Below, one piece after another: positions 9,530 to 21,800 of a stretch of DNA of 64,000 nucleotides. The notes beneath the pieces were generated by a model. It saw only the letters and a program-made list of their open reading frames with translations. It was not told the DNA's origin and ran no database searches. The DNA is from Whalleya microplaca (taxonomy: Eukaryota > Ascomycota > Sordariomycetes > Xylariales > Xylariaceae): assembly GCA_022497155.1 (NCBI GenBank), contig MU385748.1:186001-250000 (forward strand), given 5' to 3'. Position numbers and translations under genes: made by a program. The stretch's first letter is position 1; the number at the start of each line of letters is the position of its first letter.

Positions 9530-11346
9530 TCAGATTCCGAAATGGAGCTCGCGGCTTTTAGCAGCCGCAGCTGCTTTGATGGGAGTGAAAAGGCTAGTAG
9601 CGTTCCGGACCATATTTGCGACTTTAGCCACGTCGTCTTGACTCACAACCTTCGTCTTCGTAGACCAGCCGAGCTCAGTGGGGAGACGTTCGTTCTCTAT
9701 TAAGCAACAGCATTAGACCAGCATCAGGTAAGGGAAGGTGGGCAACACCATATGTTGAACCTACCGAAAAAGTACTCGACTAGGGTCCGATTGACAAGCC
9801 CAGAATCCATATCTCCGAATGCTATGACAGGAGCGGCCAGTTCTCCGAGGCTGAACTCTTCCGTGGTTGTAGTGAAGGTGTAGGTGGGGTTGAACGCTCT
9901 ACTTGCTATGGCTAATTCGCCTCGACACGCCCCTAGGGCGTTGCGCTTTAATTAGTAAAAAGCCCATGTAATATAAAAATCTCCGATATACATCTGCTAC
10001 CACCTTAAATATTAGCAGATGAATGTAGATTTATTAAGCGTTTATGTTCTTGTTTTAAATATATGACAGTGCGTAGCAAAAGTACTTCAACTTATATTAC
10101 AAATTATACTGAAAGCCAAGTCACTTTTATACTCCACTGATATACATCGGAATTTTTATATTACTAGGGTCTTTTACTAGTTAAAGCGCAACGCCCTAGG
10201 GGCGTGTCGAGGCGAATTAGCCATAGCAAGTAGAAGTGATCTGCCGAGCCAGCTTGCCGTTGGCTAGCATGTTTATATCAAGGACCGGACCGGTCCAGTA
10301 TGTCTTCGTCTCATCGAAGACTATCTGGTTAAAGATGTGATTGTTTCCAAAGAACGCATCCGTGCGACTAATGATCAGAAATTAGCATTGCGGATAATTG
10401 AAATCCGGTACTGGACGTATTTGATGGCTAAGAAGAAGCAATTTGATTCAAAGACTTTCAAGTACGTGGGTAATGGTCGAGATATGATGCATTTGAGGCA
10501 CTTGGCTAAAAGATGATGTGCAACTAACCTCAAACTTGCGTCATGTTCTAACACGTTGTGTCGGTTCAGATGGTCGCTGATAGGCCACAGTTAGCAGTTT
10601 CCTCGATAATAGAGGTCGACCTCAAGGGCATGGCCTCTTGGAAACATATTTCTATGATCCCCGGAGATCGCAGAGGTGAACGAAGCTTCTCAGGAGAGGT
10701 GCTTACAGCGTGAAGTACGTGGCATTAGGCTCTGGGTTGGCCGACACAGCCATGTCGAACATGAGAGATGCAAGTGACTAGAGCACCGGGAGTCAGTATT
10801 TGCTCGATAGTTTGACGAATGATCGGACTTCTAATACTTGATGAGATTTCAACTCATGATCATACGCCGATAAGGAACTCTTTCTCTTGAACAGAGCAGA
10901 AACGAGGATAAACGAATCTGGGCGCTACTCACTGCATTAAAATTGAGCGCGGCGCCCAAACCCTTCACAATGGCTTCCCTTGTAAGATTGTTCCCATTGT
11001 GTGGTAAAAATTCACTGTGCACAAACAGTCAATGTTGTTATCCTTGAGTTAGTCCTCGGAATTTCGACTTAAAACATGACCCTAGTAGATCAACAGTGCT
11101 CATAAGATAGGTTGGAAGAAGCAGTTGAAGATTCAAGAAGACATACTGATTTGCCAATGTGTTCATCATGGGACAAGGACCCCGAACTGCCAGGCATTAG
11201 CTTTATGTGAAGAAAGAAATCATTTTTATCAACTTCATACAGTCATTTGGACCGGGAGCTTTCCATCCTGGAATAGAGTGACCAGTATGATACTTAGCAG
11301 ATGCGGAATTAACCACCAAAGCATATGAAAGGATTAAAAGCTTCAT
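9530..11346 (-). pseudogene. short-type unspecific peroxygenase / chloroperoxidase-family gene broken by a MITE
   Basis: Heme-thiolate peroxidases of this family are secreted and use H2O2 to oxygenate or halogenate substrates. Exons on the minus strand: 11346-11241, 11186-11147, 11014-10933, 10777-10707, 10576-10529, 10367-10231 continuing (after the MITE) 9899-9765, and 9696-9530. All six introns have GT-AG ends and keep frame. Without the insertion the coding sequence would be 786 nt (261 aa). Visible features are a signal peptide (1-17), the axial-ligand motif PCP (Cys40), EHD at 110-112 as in short MroUPO-like enzymes, a candidate catalytic Glu181 in LGELA, and ENERLP near the C-terminus. 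The MITE sits at a TA across codons 161-162; reading into it meets a stop after a few codons. No other lesion was seen. The call as a disrupted gene is firm; substrate is unknown. Confidence 0.85.
9902..10230. mobile_element. 329-bp TA-flanked MITE with long terminal inverted repeats
   Basis: The two ends form inverted repeats of about 95 bp. The outer 50 bp, beginning CTTGCTATGGCTAATTCGCC, are identical, and the inner part has a few differences. TA lies on both sides (9900-9901 and 10231-10232), so a Tc1/mariner-type transposase probably moved it. There is no coding capacity. Unlike the nest at 1-4 kb it shows no RIP-like decay, so it looks young. It lies inside an exon of the peroxygenase gene. 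Confidence 0.88.
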
Positions 11347-12548
11347 CTTGTACTAATATTAATGAACAAGGTTGAAAATATGATAACGAAGACTGATGAT
11401 CGAGAGTGTCGAAGGCTCACATCCTCCAAGAAGGATACGGTATTTATCATATAAGAATCAAATACTCATCTCCAGTAGCGATAGCATCCCCAGATGACGC
11501 AGCTATACGCCGAGCTACTGATCTACTTGAGGCTGGGACAGCTAGGCTTCTACTTTGATTACATGAATCCCACTCTATTAAGTCTCATTGGAGCATCTAA
11601 CTTGCTGAAGGGCTAGGTCACCACGATACGAGTACCGCCACACCGTTTCACCACATTGCGATGCCGCGCACCGGCTCTGTCACATCTATAATCCACCGAT
11701 GCATGAATATTATAGCCAATGAGAAGATGGATAATCAAATTGCTGCAATTGCATTTACGCGTATTAGTATTTCTCCGTAGCTCCCGGCTGGGCAGTTGAT
11801 CATGCTTGCTTTCCTTATACACTCACCCCTGAATACGCGTATTAGCTAATGCGCGTATTAGGAAGCAGCATTCTCGTCCATCATATTCGTGCTGTATTTA
11901 CAACATAATTTTAAGATGACATATCCTATAATCAGGTATATTTATATTGGCTGTGTTGTGCTCATGCAGCTGTTCGCATATATATTTAATAGTCACCCCG
12001 TCTAAACATGCCTGACATTATCAACGGCATATGGCCTCTCATTTAAAGCACAGCCCTATATAACTACTACCATTGCACCATATTATAGCAAGACTTCCTT
12101 ACTCTGAGCATATACGCGTAAATAGCATTGCAGAGCGGAAGAAAACCTCAGACACACTAAGGCTTGAGTTCAAAGCTACATTGACACAATGGCGCCGAGT
12201 ATCCCGATAATTAGGTACTGACGGAGGCGAGCGATTAGGCTTTAATAATGTCAACAAGACCTGTAAAATTTCGATTTACTAATTAGCAAATGTATAACTC
12301 TTCCCAAGGCGTGCCTAGGACTTGCGAAGCTGAAATGTCCATAGGATGATGCTCTATAAGGTTGCCCTAGTAAGTTCGAGTTGGACACACTTTGTTGATA
12401 ATATGAAGGCTAAGTCTAAATTTAATTTACAGCTCCTTGGTCGATGACGTTCGAGTCATTCTAGCTACCAACTATGTAGAAGAAGTGAAAATGTGGCGTA
12501 TAATCGCCCGAATCAGCTCTATACCAGTTTTCTACGAATGAGGCGGGG
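11347..12548. other. gene-free stretch upstream of the peroxygenase relic
   Basis: Includes the former promoter of the peroxygenase gene. The motif ACGCGTATTAG or close variants recurs around 11758-11770 and 11835-11860, with a small palindrome. A short coding-like patch near 11488-11580 could not be tied to a family. Confidence 0.45.
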
Positions 12549-12962
12549 GTGGCTTATCTGCTGGTGAACACAAGATCCACCGAATTGGGGCGTAAGAATA
12601 AGGAGATTCGTTCGCGGAGACGCGTCTCCCTGTATTCTGTGCTTATGATCGCCACCATTGCACTTCACTGCTACACTACCTTCGACTTAGCGGGAAAAGG
12701 GGGGGTTAGCTCCCTTATTGGCAATTCTAATGATGTCTTCGCTCATGCACCTCTTCTAAGGATTATAAGGGGCCCTAGCGCCTATATGGAGTTTGGGAGA
12801 ATCGCAAACATTGTTTTCATGTCTCGTGCTGATATATGTTCTAATGTTAGCTTGTGGACGGCGTTCAAGGTTCAGGGTTGTGAAGGTGTGAGCCCCCCTA
12901 AATGTGTGATAGGCCGCGTTGGTAACCGAGACAGCCATGTATTTTGGTGTAGGGGGGTGTGA
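12549..12962 (+). CDS. hypothetical 137-residue ORF, doubtful
   Basis: A single open frame with one possible hydrophobic segment (about residues 28-45) and no recognisable domain, signal peptide or conserved motif. Codon use and surroundings do not argue strongly for a gene. It could be a chance frame or the remains of a membrane protein exon. Listed for completeness only. Confidence 0.18.
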   Translation: MAYLLVNTRSTELGRKNKEIRSRRRVSLYSVLMIATIALHCYTTFDLAGKGGVSSLIGNSNDVFAHAPLLRIIRGPSAYMEFGRIANIVFMSRADICSNVSLWTAFKVQGCEGVSPPKCVIGRVGNRDSHVFWCRGV

Positions 12963-13841
12963 TACAATGACTATACTATGTATCCCGTGCGTAGGCAAAT
13001 AATAGTCTCAAGAAATAATAGTGAAGGAAATGAAAGGGGTCCGGAATAGGTCATCATATTGAGTAGCTGAGTAGGTACTTAAACTAATGCCTGAGCTTCC
13101 ACGAAGACTTACTATTGCGGGTCTCCATGAGTTTTATACTACGTATATTCAATGCCTGTCCGCCTGACTAAACCTTATACTCATCATGTAGTATATACAG
13201 AATGCTTCTCAACCAGTCACATCTAGACAGTCAGAGGTGGAATAAGGAACACAATTAAACACGCAACACCCTCGATCATTCTATATAATTGTGAACACAT
13301 ACATTAAGGACTTCTAAAACAGGTGCCTATAACTTCAGCGTCCGGATCTGGCAGTTATCAATATATCTCGATTACACCTATGAGCTAAATATGTTTCATC
13401 AAACACCTCTTAAGTCCAATTCCGGAATCCGGCACACCTAGCTACAATTGTTTACGAGTACAGTGAGCCATGTCTCAGCCAGACGAAATAATTTAAATCC
13501 AAAGCGAAGATACTCAGCTACTTAACAAATATCCAAGGCATCCTTGTTTAGACCAAAGACATATATATCTTTTAGGTCAGATGCCTCGCATACTTCATGA
13601 ACTATGATATAAGATTACGACCTCTGTCTCATGAATACTGCCGCAGGCTTTAGCTACTCTTGCGCGATGATACTGTGGCTTGTGGTGTTCTTTTTCATTG
13701 GCACGATATGCTGACAAGGTTGGATGACGAAGGATGGGATCACGCGGCAGTGGCAGCTATGAGAGAATATCTACTCATCTCACCTGTCTCCCAAAAAGCT
13801 CGCAATGTGATTTTCTACAGACGAGCGCACTGCCGAATACC
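12963..13841. other. gene-free stretch upstream of the SDR gene
   Basis: AT-rich intergenic DNA expected to contain the SDR promoter. The open frame continues upstream of the SDR ATG to 13734, but that part lacks family similarity and is probably untranslated leader. Confidence 0.5.
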
Positions 13842-14780
13842 ATGACCTCTACTGCAAAAACAGCAATCATCACCGGTGGTGCCAACGGAATAGGCCTGGC
13901 AGTAGCCCAGGCCCTCGCAACCCGGGGCGAGTGGGAAATCCACCTCATCGACCTAAACGCAGCAGCCGGGAACGCCGCGGCATCCTCTCTAGGCGCAACA
14001 TTCCACGAGGTCGACGTAACCGCGTACCAGTCCCTCGGCTCCGTCTTCAAGGCAGTCTTCCAGAAGTCCCGACGTCTAGACTTCGTCTTCGCGAATGCCG
14101 GCATTGCCCAGATCGGGAATTTCTACGAACGCCACGACGAGATCGGCGATGAGGTCCCGCCGCCGCCGAATATGCTTGTGGTGAAAATCTGTCTCGAGGC
14201 CGTTGTTACCACGGCGCATCTGGCGCTGTACTACTTCCGTCTGACTCCGGAAGGGGTTGATAAGAGTCTGATTATGACAGCCAGCTGCGGCGGCATCTAT
14301 CCCAGTTACTACGCCTCGACGTACACTGCAGCAAAGCATGGCGTCGTTGGTCTTACGCGGGCCATATCGAGACAGTTGTACGTCTCTGAGGGCATCCGGG
14401 TAAACGCCATCTGTCCTGGTATCATCAAAACCGGTCTTATGGGAACAGAAGAATGGTCTATATACCCCGATGAAATGTTCACGACAGTTGAAAAGGTTGC
14501 ACAAAGGGTGTTGATGCTTATTGACGGGGAAGATAACGTAACAGCCGAGAAGACAAGGATTGACCGTGAGGTGCCGGAGAAGAAGGGTGTGCTCTGGGGT
14601 GAGGTCGTCGAGATTAGCGGCAATAACCATTATTATAGGGAAATGCCTAAGTATTGCGATGAACTTATGGAGAGAGTTATAGAGGGTACTTATATTGCAG
14701 AGCTGCCAGGTACAGAGAACTCTCGAGAGTTCCGTAAGATAAGTGGACAGATGAAAGACTTAGTTGACGCTGTCGACTGA
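13842..14780 (+). CDS. short-chain dehydrogenase/reductase, 15-hydroxyprostaglandin dehydrogenase-like
   Basis: A 312-residue classical SDR that would oxidise or reduce a hydroxyl/keto group using NAD(H) in the cytosol. The Rossmann motif TGGANGIG is at residues 11-18 and follows the first beta strand. Asp37 at the end of strand 2 suggests NAD rather than NADP. NAG is at 85-87, and the catalytic Ser148, Tyr161 and Lys165 (YTAAK) are in place. I chose the ATG at 13842 because the Rossmann fold begins right after it; the upstream in-frame ATG at 13734 would add 36 unrelated residues. Length is slightly above the usual 250-300, with extra residues at the C-terminus. The fungal 15-PGDH-like subgroup is heterogeneous and the substrate cannot be told. 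Intronless; no clustered partner genes. Confidence 0.85.
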   Translation: MTSTAKTAIITGGANGIGLAVAQALATRGEWEIHLIDLNAAAGNAAASSLGATFHEVDVTAYQSLGSVFKAVFQKSRRLDFVFANAGIAQIGNFYERHDEIGDEVPPPPNMLVVKICLEAVVTTAHLALYYFRLTPEGVDKSLIMTASCGGIYPSYYASTYTAAKHGVVGLTRAISRQLYVSEGIRVNAICPGIIKTGLMGTEEWSIYPDEMFTTVEKVAQRVLMLIDGEDNVTAEKTRIDREVPEKKGVLWGEVVEISGNNHYYREMPKYCDELMERVIEGTYIAELPGTENSREFRKISGQMKDLVDAVD

Positions 14781-15454
14781 GTAGTTTGGCTATTCATATC
14801 CTGTCAAGGCTCTTTTAGAGTTTGACAATATACTAGCTCCTAACGAGAGACTCAGTACGGCAACGTTTACAGACGTTTTTCATAAGGCCATGTCATGAAC
14901 GTACCATCGTTATGCAACTTTAAGTTGCTTTTTCAATTCACATATCGAACACCGGCGTCACTTCAAAGCCAAGTCAAGATATATATTGGACATACTTTGT
15001 TATACAAGTCTTATGTTGCGGGCTATCTGACCCGAGGTCTGCTTTCCTGAATGTGCTAATCTAGTTACTACATGTATTTGACTTAGGTCGTGTTTGTACC
15101 CGGCTCTCCACCAAACGCTCCCCTTTCCCCAATAAGTATACAAGAAAGTAGCTAAGCAAAATACATTAGACGTACAGCAACGTCAGCCCTTCCAACAGGT
15201 TAGGATCAAGACATTATACAAAAACCAGTTGCCTGGGCTTTCCCCCAAGCAGTATATAGTAGAAAAGTAAACCCAGGGCAAATATGTAGCCCAACACCCA
15301 TTTTTTGATCCGGAAAGCGTGTTGCTCTGCCCCAATGTGTCTCTGATTCCCAATACCTGTAAATGCGTGATAGGTACGAATGTGTCCCTATGTATAACTC
15401 CATGGACCCATCAACTTCAAAAGATATCGTATAATTTAGTAAACGACGAATCGT
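14781..15454. other. intergenic stretch between converging SDR and coiled-coil genes
   Basis: 3' flanks of two converging genes. At 15083-15100 the sequence TTA followed by GGTCGTGTTTGTACC resembles the PIF/Harbinger terminus seen at 1087-1104, but no partner end was found. Confidence 0.45.
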
Positions 15455-18400
15455 CTATGCCCGTAGGGTCTTGAAGCGCTCCTCGAAAGCTTTCACCTTC
15501 TCGGCCTCTAGCTCTCTCTCCAGTTTCCTAGTCTGGCGTATGGCGGCTTCTCGATCCTCCTGGACTTGCAGAACCTCTATTTGCGCAGTGTTCATACGGC
15601 CAACAACCTCCTGCATCCCAGAATCCGCGTCGGCCAGAGCGTTCTCAAGTTCCGCAACGCGAGCGCGGAGATTGTCGACTTGCGATTCTTCAGAAACGTT
15701 CATAGCAGGGCCGGAACGTGTTGCACTGAGCCGTGGCGGTCGTGCGCCAGGCGCTGTGAATAGGGGTGACAGCGGCGACTTAGGTGGAAATACACGGGGT
15801 GAACGCAAGCCCTCGCGCATTCGTGTGAGTTGGTCGTTATGGTTCTCCTTGAGAGTCGCCATCTCCGCTTCGTGGCGTGTGATCCTGTCCTCGGAGGCGT
15901 TTTGCGCCGCCTCTAGCTTCTCCTCAAGGCTTCGGAGGCGTGCTTGCATCGTCGTGATCCGCTCCTTGTTGGCCTTCTGCTCAGCCTCACCTCGGTTCAC
16001 CATGTCTGAGATCCGCTGGCGGAGGGTTTGGTTAGCAACCAACTGCTGTCGGACTTGAACAGAGAGCTCTTCGACACGACGCGCCGACTCTTGAAGCTCA
16101 TCGGCAAGAGCCTTTTCGGATTCAAGGTAAACCCGCTCGCTAGCTTTTAGGGCATCAAGTTGTTCCTGGTAAGATGTAGCCTCCTGACGAGCTAGGTCGC
16201 GCTCCAATGTGGTGGAAGCAAGTGTCTGTTCTAATTTTTCTATTGCGATCTTGGTCATTTCATCTTGCGGACCACCAACCTCGAGCTTCTTAATGCGCTC
16301 CAGTGAGTCAGCGTAGGCCTGCTGAAGGTCGTGGTAAGCTGCTGTTAGCGAATCTGACGTGACAGGAGACCCTGATTTGTCGCTTCCAGTACTCGAGCGT
16401 GCGAGGGAAGGTGGTATGAGAATATCTTTCTCGCCCAAAAGACTCCTGAGCGAAGCAATCTCCTGCTCTGCTCGGTCAAGGTCCATCTTGAGCCCACCGA
16501 GGCCCTTCTCAACTTGCCACTTTTGATCAAGCGATTCGTCGGCTCGTCGACGTAGAACATTGATCTCGGCTCGAAGTTGAGATATCTCCTTTTGAAAGCC
16601 AGCTTTTTGGGGTGAAGTGGCCATGAGACGTTCGCGCTCAACCTCAAGAACTCGGATTTTCTTTCCGTTCTCCCGATTTTGGTGCTCCTGTCTCTCAAGA
16701 AGACTCTTGAGTGCCCTGTGAAGAGCATCCCGCTGCTCCTCAACATCCTTTAGTCGTTCGGCAAGTTGATCTCGAGACTCGGACGTTTTAACCGTTTTGG
16801 ACCTCATCAAACCTGAAGGTGGCCTCTGGAGCTTGAAAGAGGATGGTGGTCCTGTGAGAGAATTGGAGCGAGACAACCGAGATCCGGCGGTTCCATCTTC
16901 TTCTGAAATGCTGCCCATCGCGTTCGATTGGGTTTGACGCAGGGACGTGTTTTCGAGCTTCAGCGATTGAAGTTCTTGTTGCATCCTGGTCGAATCGTAG
17001 GTCATCTTGTCCAGCTCGGAAGACTGTGTTTCAAGTCCTTCCACACGAGCTCGAAGCTGAGGGACGACTTCGTCTCTCAGATTGTCCCGTTCGTTTGAAG
17101 TATTTTGGAGCTCGCCCTTGAGCGCCGAGAGCAGGTCCTCGAAATTATCTTTGACCTGGCGCTCCTCATTAAGTTTGCGACGTAGAGTTTCACAAGTACC
17201 TTCCAGCTCTTTGATGCGCCCGTTAGCATCAGCACTGTTGACCTGCGCAAGGTCCATCTGTGACGCCTTTTCTGAGAGTTCCTTGATCTGAACATCAAGC
17301 TGCTGTCTCCTGGTTCTCTCATCCTGGAGCTTGTTGGTCAACTCCAGTCTTATTTGCGCCTTTTCCTGATCTGCCCTCCTCTGTATCTTTTCGACCTCTT
17401 CCCTAGATTGGTCATATTCACTGAGTTTGGTCGAGCTGTATCCCGAATCCGAAAAGTAATCGCTAGTCCTCTTATTTCCATTCGTTGTGGGGTTGTCCTT
17501 CTCTGCCTGTAACCTATCAACTAGGTCCTCTAGATCCATCTCGCGCCGAATTGACGAAGCCAACTCGGCCGAGATGGCCTTCAGCTCATCTTCCATTTCT
17601 TCGATTTGTATAGATGGTGACGTAGGTGCCGGCGGCGTGGCCAAGTAGGATTCACAGTACTCTCTAGAACCTGAAGATCCGGACTGTCCCTTAGGGGCGT
17701 CAAGTAATGATTGTGGTCCAACCGTGGTGACGGGAGATGCATTGGAATCACTGGCTGCCTTTGAGAAGTCGAAGGGCGATGGGAGAGGCGAATAGCCTTT
17801 GTCTGAGAGATCCGTGTTGGAGGGCGAGGTCCAGCCAAAGAACTTGCCAAGCTTCGTCGAATCTGGTGATTTGGGTAACGGTTTCTCAGTATTAGGTGAC
17901 TTTAGTGAGTGGTCGTCTATTGATAACGTTGTGTCTCCTTTACTAAGAGTTAAATGTGGTGGTGTGGCCTTCCGAGAGACATGCAACGACATAGTATTAG
18001 AATGATTATGATTATAATTATCAGACGAATCTGAGTTATACCCGTCTAGGAGTTGATCGCTCAATGGGTCTCCGTCTTCGTCTCCTTCTTCTTCGTCGCC
18101 AAAGAGGTCGTCATACGGCACCTCTTCGTCCTCTTGCGACAACTCGGCAGGGTGATCTGTTTTAAGATTTGCAGGGTTGCTATCCCGAGCAGTTGGTTGT
18201 TCGACTTCACCCGCTGTGAAAGCAGGGTTAGGGTCTGTAGAAGCCTGCGGATGGTGGCCGTCGAGAGTTTTCCTGGTTAAATTGGTGGATGATGAGCATC
18301 GATGAGTTGGGGAGATCCGAGCTGGATTGTGGATTAATGAGATAATGAGACTTGACTCACTCTTTGTTGTCCTGAGACACAATGATGTTGCTTGGACCTA

Positions 18401-18857
18401 GGGGCTTTGTTGTTGGAGAATCCAGGGCGGGCCCAAGCATAGGCAGCCCTGACGGAGGTTGAGGAAAGTCGTAGACGGTTGGACTATCCACCGAGTAAGA
18501 GCGATCAAACCTATGCTCTGGCCGCGGCAGACCCCTGGTCAGGTTGAGGTATTCTTCAGAGGAAAACCTCACAGCGATTGGCGAAGCCGTCGACGACAGT
18601 GGCTTACGTCTGATCGACTGACGGGGCGGCGTGACGACGGCACTATCAATGACGAGTTTTCTAGTGTTTCTCGTAACGGGTAGGTCACCAAGTGAGTCGA
18701 TGGACTCGGACTGGACTGGTGGGAGGGAAGGAAACGGTTGGTGGTAGGAGAAGACTTCAGACGAAGCACGAGAAGTCTCAGAGTTGGCCGTGACGGAGGG
18801 ACGGTGCGGGTTGGTGTACACCCTCCTCTCGCTGGGCAGCGGCCGAGGACCAGACAT
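15455..18857 (-). CDS. large coiled-coil protein, probably cytoskeletal or cell-cortex scaffold
   Basis: Two exons, 18857-18361 and 18272-15455, with an 88-bp intron (18273-18360, GTGAGT...CAG). The join keeps frame and yields 1104 residues. The first ~380 residues are Ser/Pro-rich and disordered with an acidic patch (about 200-220). From there to the end is almost continuous heptad coiled coil rich in Glu, Gln, Arg and Leu, broken by short Ser-rich hinges and a Pro/Arg-rich segment near residue 980. This layout is typical of fungal Uso1-like, spindle-pole or polarity scaffolds that act by dimerising and tethering partners. No motor, kinase or membrane segment is seen. Specific identity cannot be assigned from composition. 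Confidence 0.8.
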
Positions 18858-21800
18858 GGTGTCGTGATCTAAAGCTAATCTGTACGAAGTACGTACTGAT
18901 TCTTCCCTTGTCTATCCTCTGTGATTACTGGTGGAATGTGGAGGGTTACATGAGCCAAGCCCCCAGTGTTGGAAGGCTCGTAGGGAAATGGTAATGTTTC
19001 AGTGACAGAAAGCGAGTAACCAACAATATTTGGTTACGCATAAAGCTAGCAAAGTGCACCAAAATGCGTGCCAATATCACACGGGCAGAGAGAGGAAGAG
19101 GGAAAGAAACAGAGAAGTTCTGCCTGAGTTTCGCAAATTGCCCGCGACTGGGGTGTGGGAAAGGTGTGGGAAAGTGGTCTAAAAGGGGTAAGGCTTGTCA
19201 CTTGACAGCGTCGCAATCGGTCTTTTACCCACCCTGACTAACCGACTGTAGGTAGTCGGGGGCAGGTTTGGCAGGTTGGGGGTTAGTCGATCCTTGGAAT
19301 CCCTGGAAGATATCCTGAAAGAATCCCGAAAGGACCTGGCAGCTCCTGGCCGTTCCTGGCCGTTCCTGGCCGCAACCTGTTCGAGCAACGGCGTCCAACG
19401 GTATGGGCAACATCGTGGCTTCCGCTGACCTTGGATGGCGTTTCTCTAGCGCCTATAGCTTCGCGACTATCCACTTAGGTACATAGTAGGTACATAGTAG
19501 ACAGGCTAGGATAGCGTCAAGAAAAGCTCAATTTGACCACAATTCTCCGCCCCTGTCAATCATCAATTAACGTTGTCCACTACCAGGCCTAGTCGCCCAC
19601 CGCTGTACCGTTTTGGTCGATTTGCAATTTCACTTATCGCCATCCCCTGCAGCCAATGTAACCCCCCATTGGGACTGGCAGCGTGCAGTAGCGCTAGTAC
19701 CATGTGTGTATCCATCGTAAAGTAACCTTTCCGTCAAGCGATTCTCCTGCATAATGCAGGTACCAAACATTAAGGCTGCATTAATCCAGTAAATGATCAT
19801 CAATCTCACGCGGGGTGTTGCTCGCTTCTATCGAGGCAATCTCGACTTCGCGATGCAGCTTGAGAAGATCGATCTATCCAATGATCTGACGGCCTTATTC
19901 TCCCCCCTATCTCCCCAAAAAGACCTCAGGCGATGTGGGCGGCTGCAATGAAAAGGAAGTGTGCTGTGCCGCGCGGCAAGTTTCTGAGTTTCGCGAATGA
20001 GCGTCACAATTAATTACAAAATGTAGAGCCACGATAAGTAAAAACTTGTTTAAATGTAGATGTATATTAGTCCCGCAAAGCACTACAGCTTCTATGCAGT
20101 TTAACTCTCTATTATTAACCCTGACCGGGCGGTAAGGCTCGGTATCTATAAATGCCTGGTAAATTGTTATTTTTATCAGAGCCGTTAGCCCCCAAAAGTT
20201 GGTGGTTCATCGTTATGTGGCGTATCGGTCAGCTGCCAAATGTATATAGTCCCGGACTAGGCAGGCTCGGTAACCTACAAACAAGACTTACATACCTATA
20301 AATATTTATACGAGGTAAGTATTCCATACTAGCAATCAAGGATACCGATTTCCAAGTACATGCGTTTTTTACAAGTAAGTCTCGAATGATTTATGTATAT
20401 GCTTAATGATTCGATAGCTGCTAGTGACGAAAGCTAATTTGATACAACCCATGGAGCAATTCTATGGGCGACTATGAATAGTCTATCAAAACCGGAAGGT
20501 CTAGTGACTGTCCAAGTGAGGTACCTAGAGCGACAAACAATTCTTGAAAATGATTGGATATGTATCTACTGGTATTGATGAGCTCTGAATACAGAATACA
20601 TACACACATGTGTTTCTGGGTTGGCACGACCAATTATCGTATACCCACTTATAAGTTCAGAGATCTTTCCCCCAAATAACTTGAAATTCCTGGCCAATGG
20701 AAATTGCTTGGACAGGGATCATTTAACCAGGGCCACTTAAACGGTTTAGCTTCAGGAATACGGTGATACTTGGTACAACTCGTAGGTATTTCTACTACAC
20801 CTGGTCCAAGCGCCATTCTAGCAAGAACATCGACATTCTTCCATTCCCATACATGTACTCCGTACATCGTAAAGTTAAATTATCTCGAGGCCCAAATCCT
20901 CCTACCTTTAAGTACGCATATACAGTTTGGCTCGCCAGCTCCGTATCTTTTGCATCAAAACCAAAACGGTGCCTTCACGGATAACCAGAGGTGTTTCATA
21001 CGCGTACCTTACGCTCTGGTCATGTTTCAGACTTTGATGGATTCCTTGCAACCACACGATATCCAATTGAATCCTGATAGATCTCAGTCCACTGTAGCAC
21101 GAGCGACACGCCTGGGGTGCCCTCCTTGTGGGACGACGCCGCTATTCTACACGTGAAGAGCCGCACCTTATTGCCCCCAGAAATCCGTGGTACAGACGGT
21201 CTAGACGCTGGCCCAGCCGCCTGTGGGGTGTTGCACTTGAAACGACGTTTCGTTTCGAGAATCATTGATAGGCCAGCGTTGACCCCGTTCCTTGAACACG
21301 TCAGGGTGGGAAGGCCTCGTGCTTCACATCGAGCGTCAATGTTGAAACTTGATATCCTATCGTGCTCTCGTCAAGACCTGCTACATAGCAATAGTGCAGC
21401 ATACTTGATGGGCGAGCACACAAGCAAATTGTATGCCTTCTCCGTGCAACGATACTGGTATGCATATATGTCCTCAGATATATAACGACCCATTGAGTGC
21501 TCTGTCGGTCGAATTATCTATTACTTATCTCGTGTTCTATCCTATACTATAGTAGAACTTCAAGTTCCCTGTATGACTCGATCCCAGGTGAGTTGATGAG
21601 ATTTCTTGTACTAGGCCAAGAGACCGAAGGTGAATCGTCGGGATATCTAGCTTCCAGCTACACTGCGAAATCCGCTCTCAATAGGCTATTACACAATGCT
21701 CAGGTTCAACAATCACCTTGAAGGAATATAGATGTGGCTGAAATACGCCAAAAGAATGCTGACCAATCCTCAAAACGCCTGCATGATGCTGTTCACATAA

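Noticed and set aside
9902..10230. The MITE as an oversized intron of the peroxygenase gene
   Set aside because: Its ends are CTTGC...GCAAG with a TA duplication, not GT-AG, and the TA target must be removed once to restore frame.
13734..13841. N-terminal extension of the SDR from the upstream ATG
   Set aside because: The extra 36 residues have no SDR character, and the Rossmann fold begins right after the ATG at 13842.
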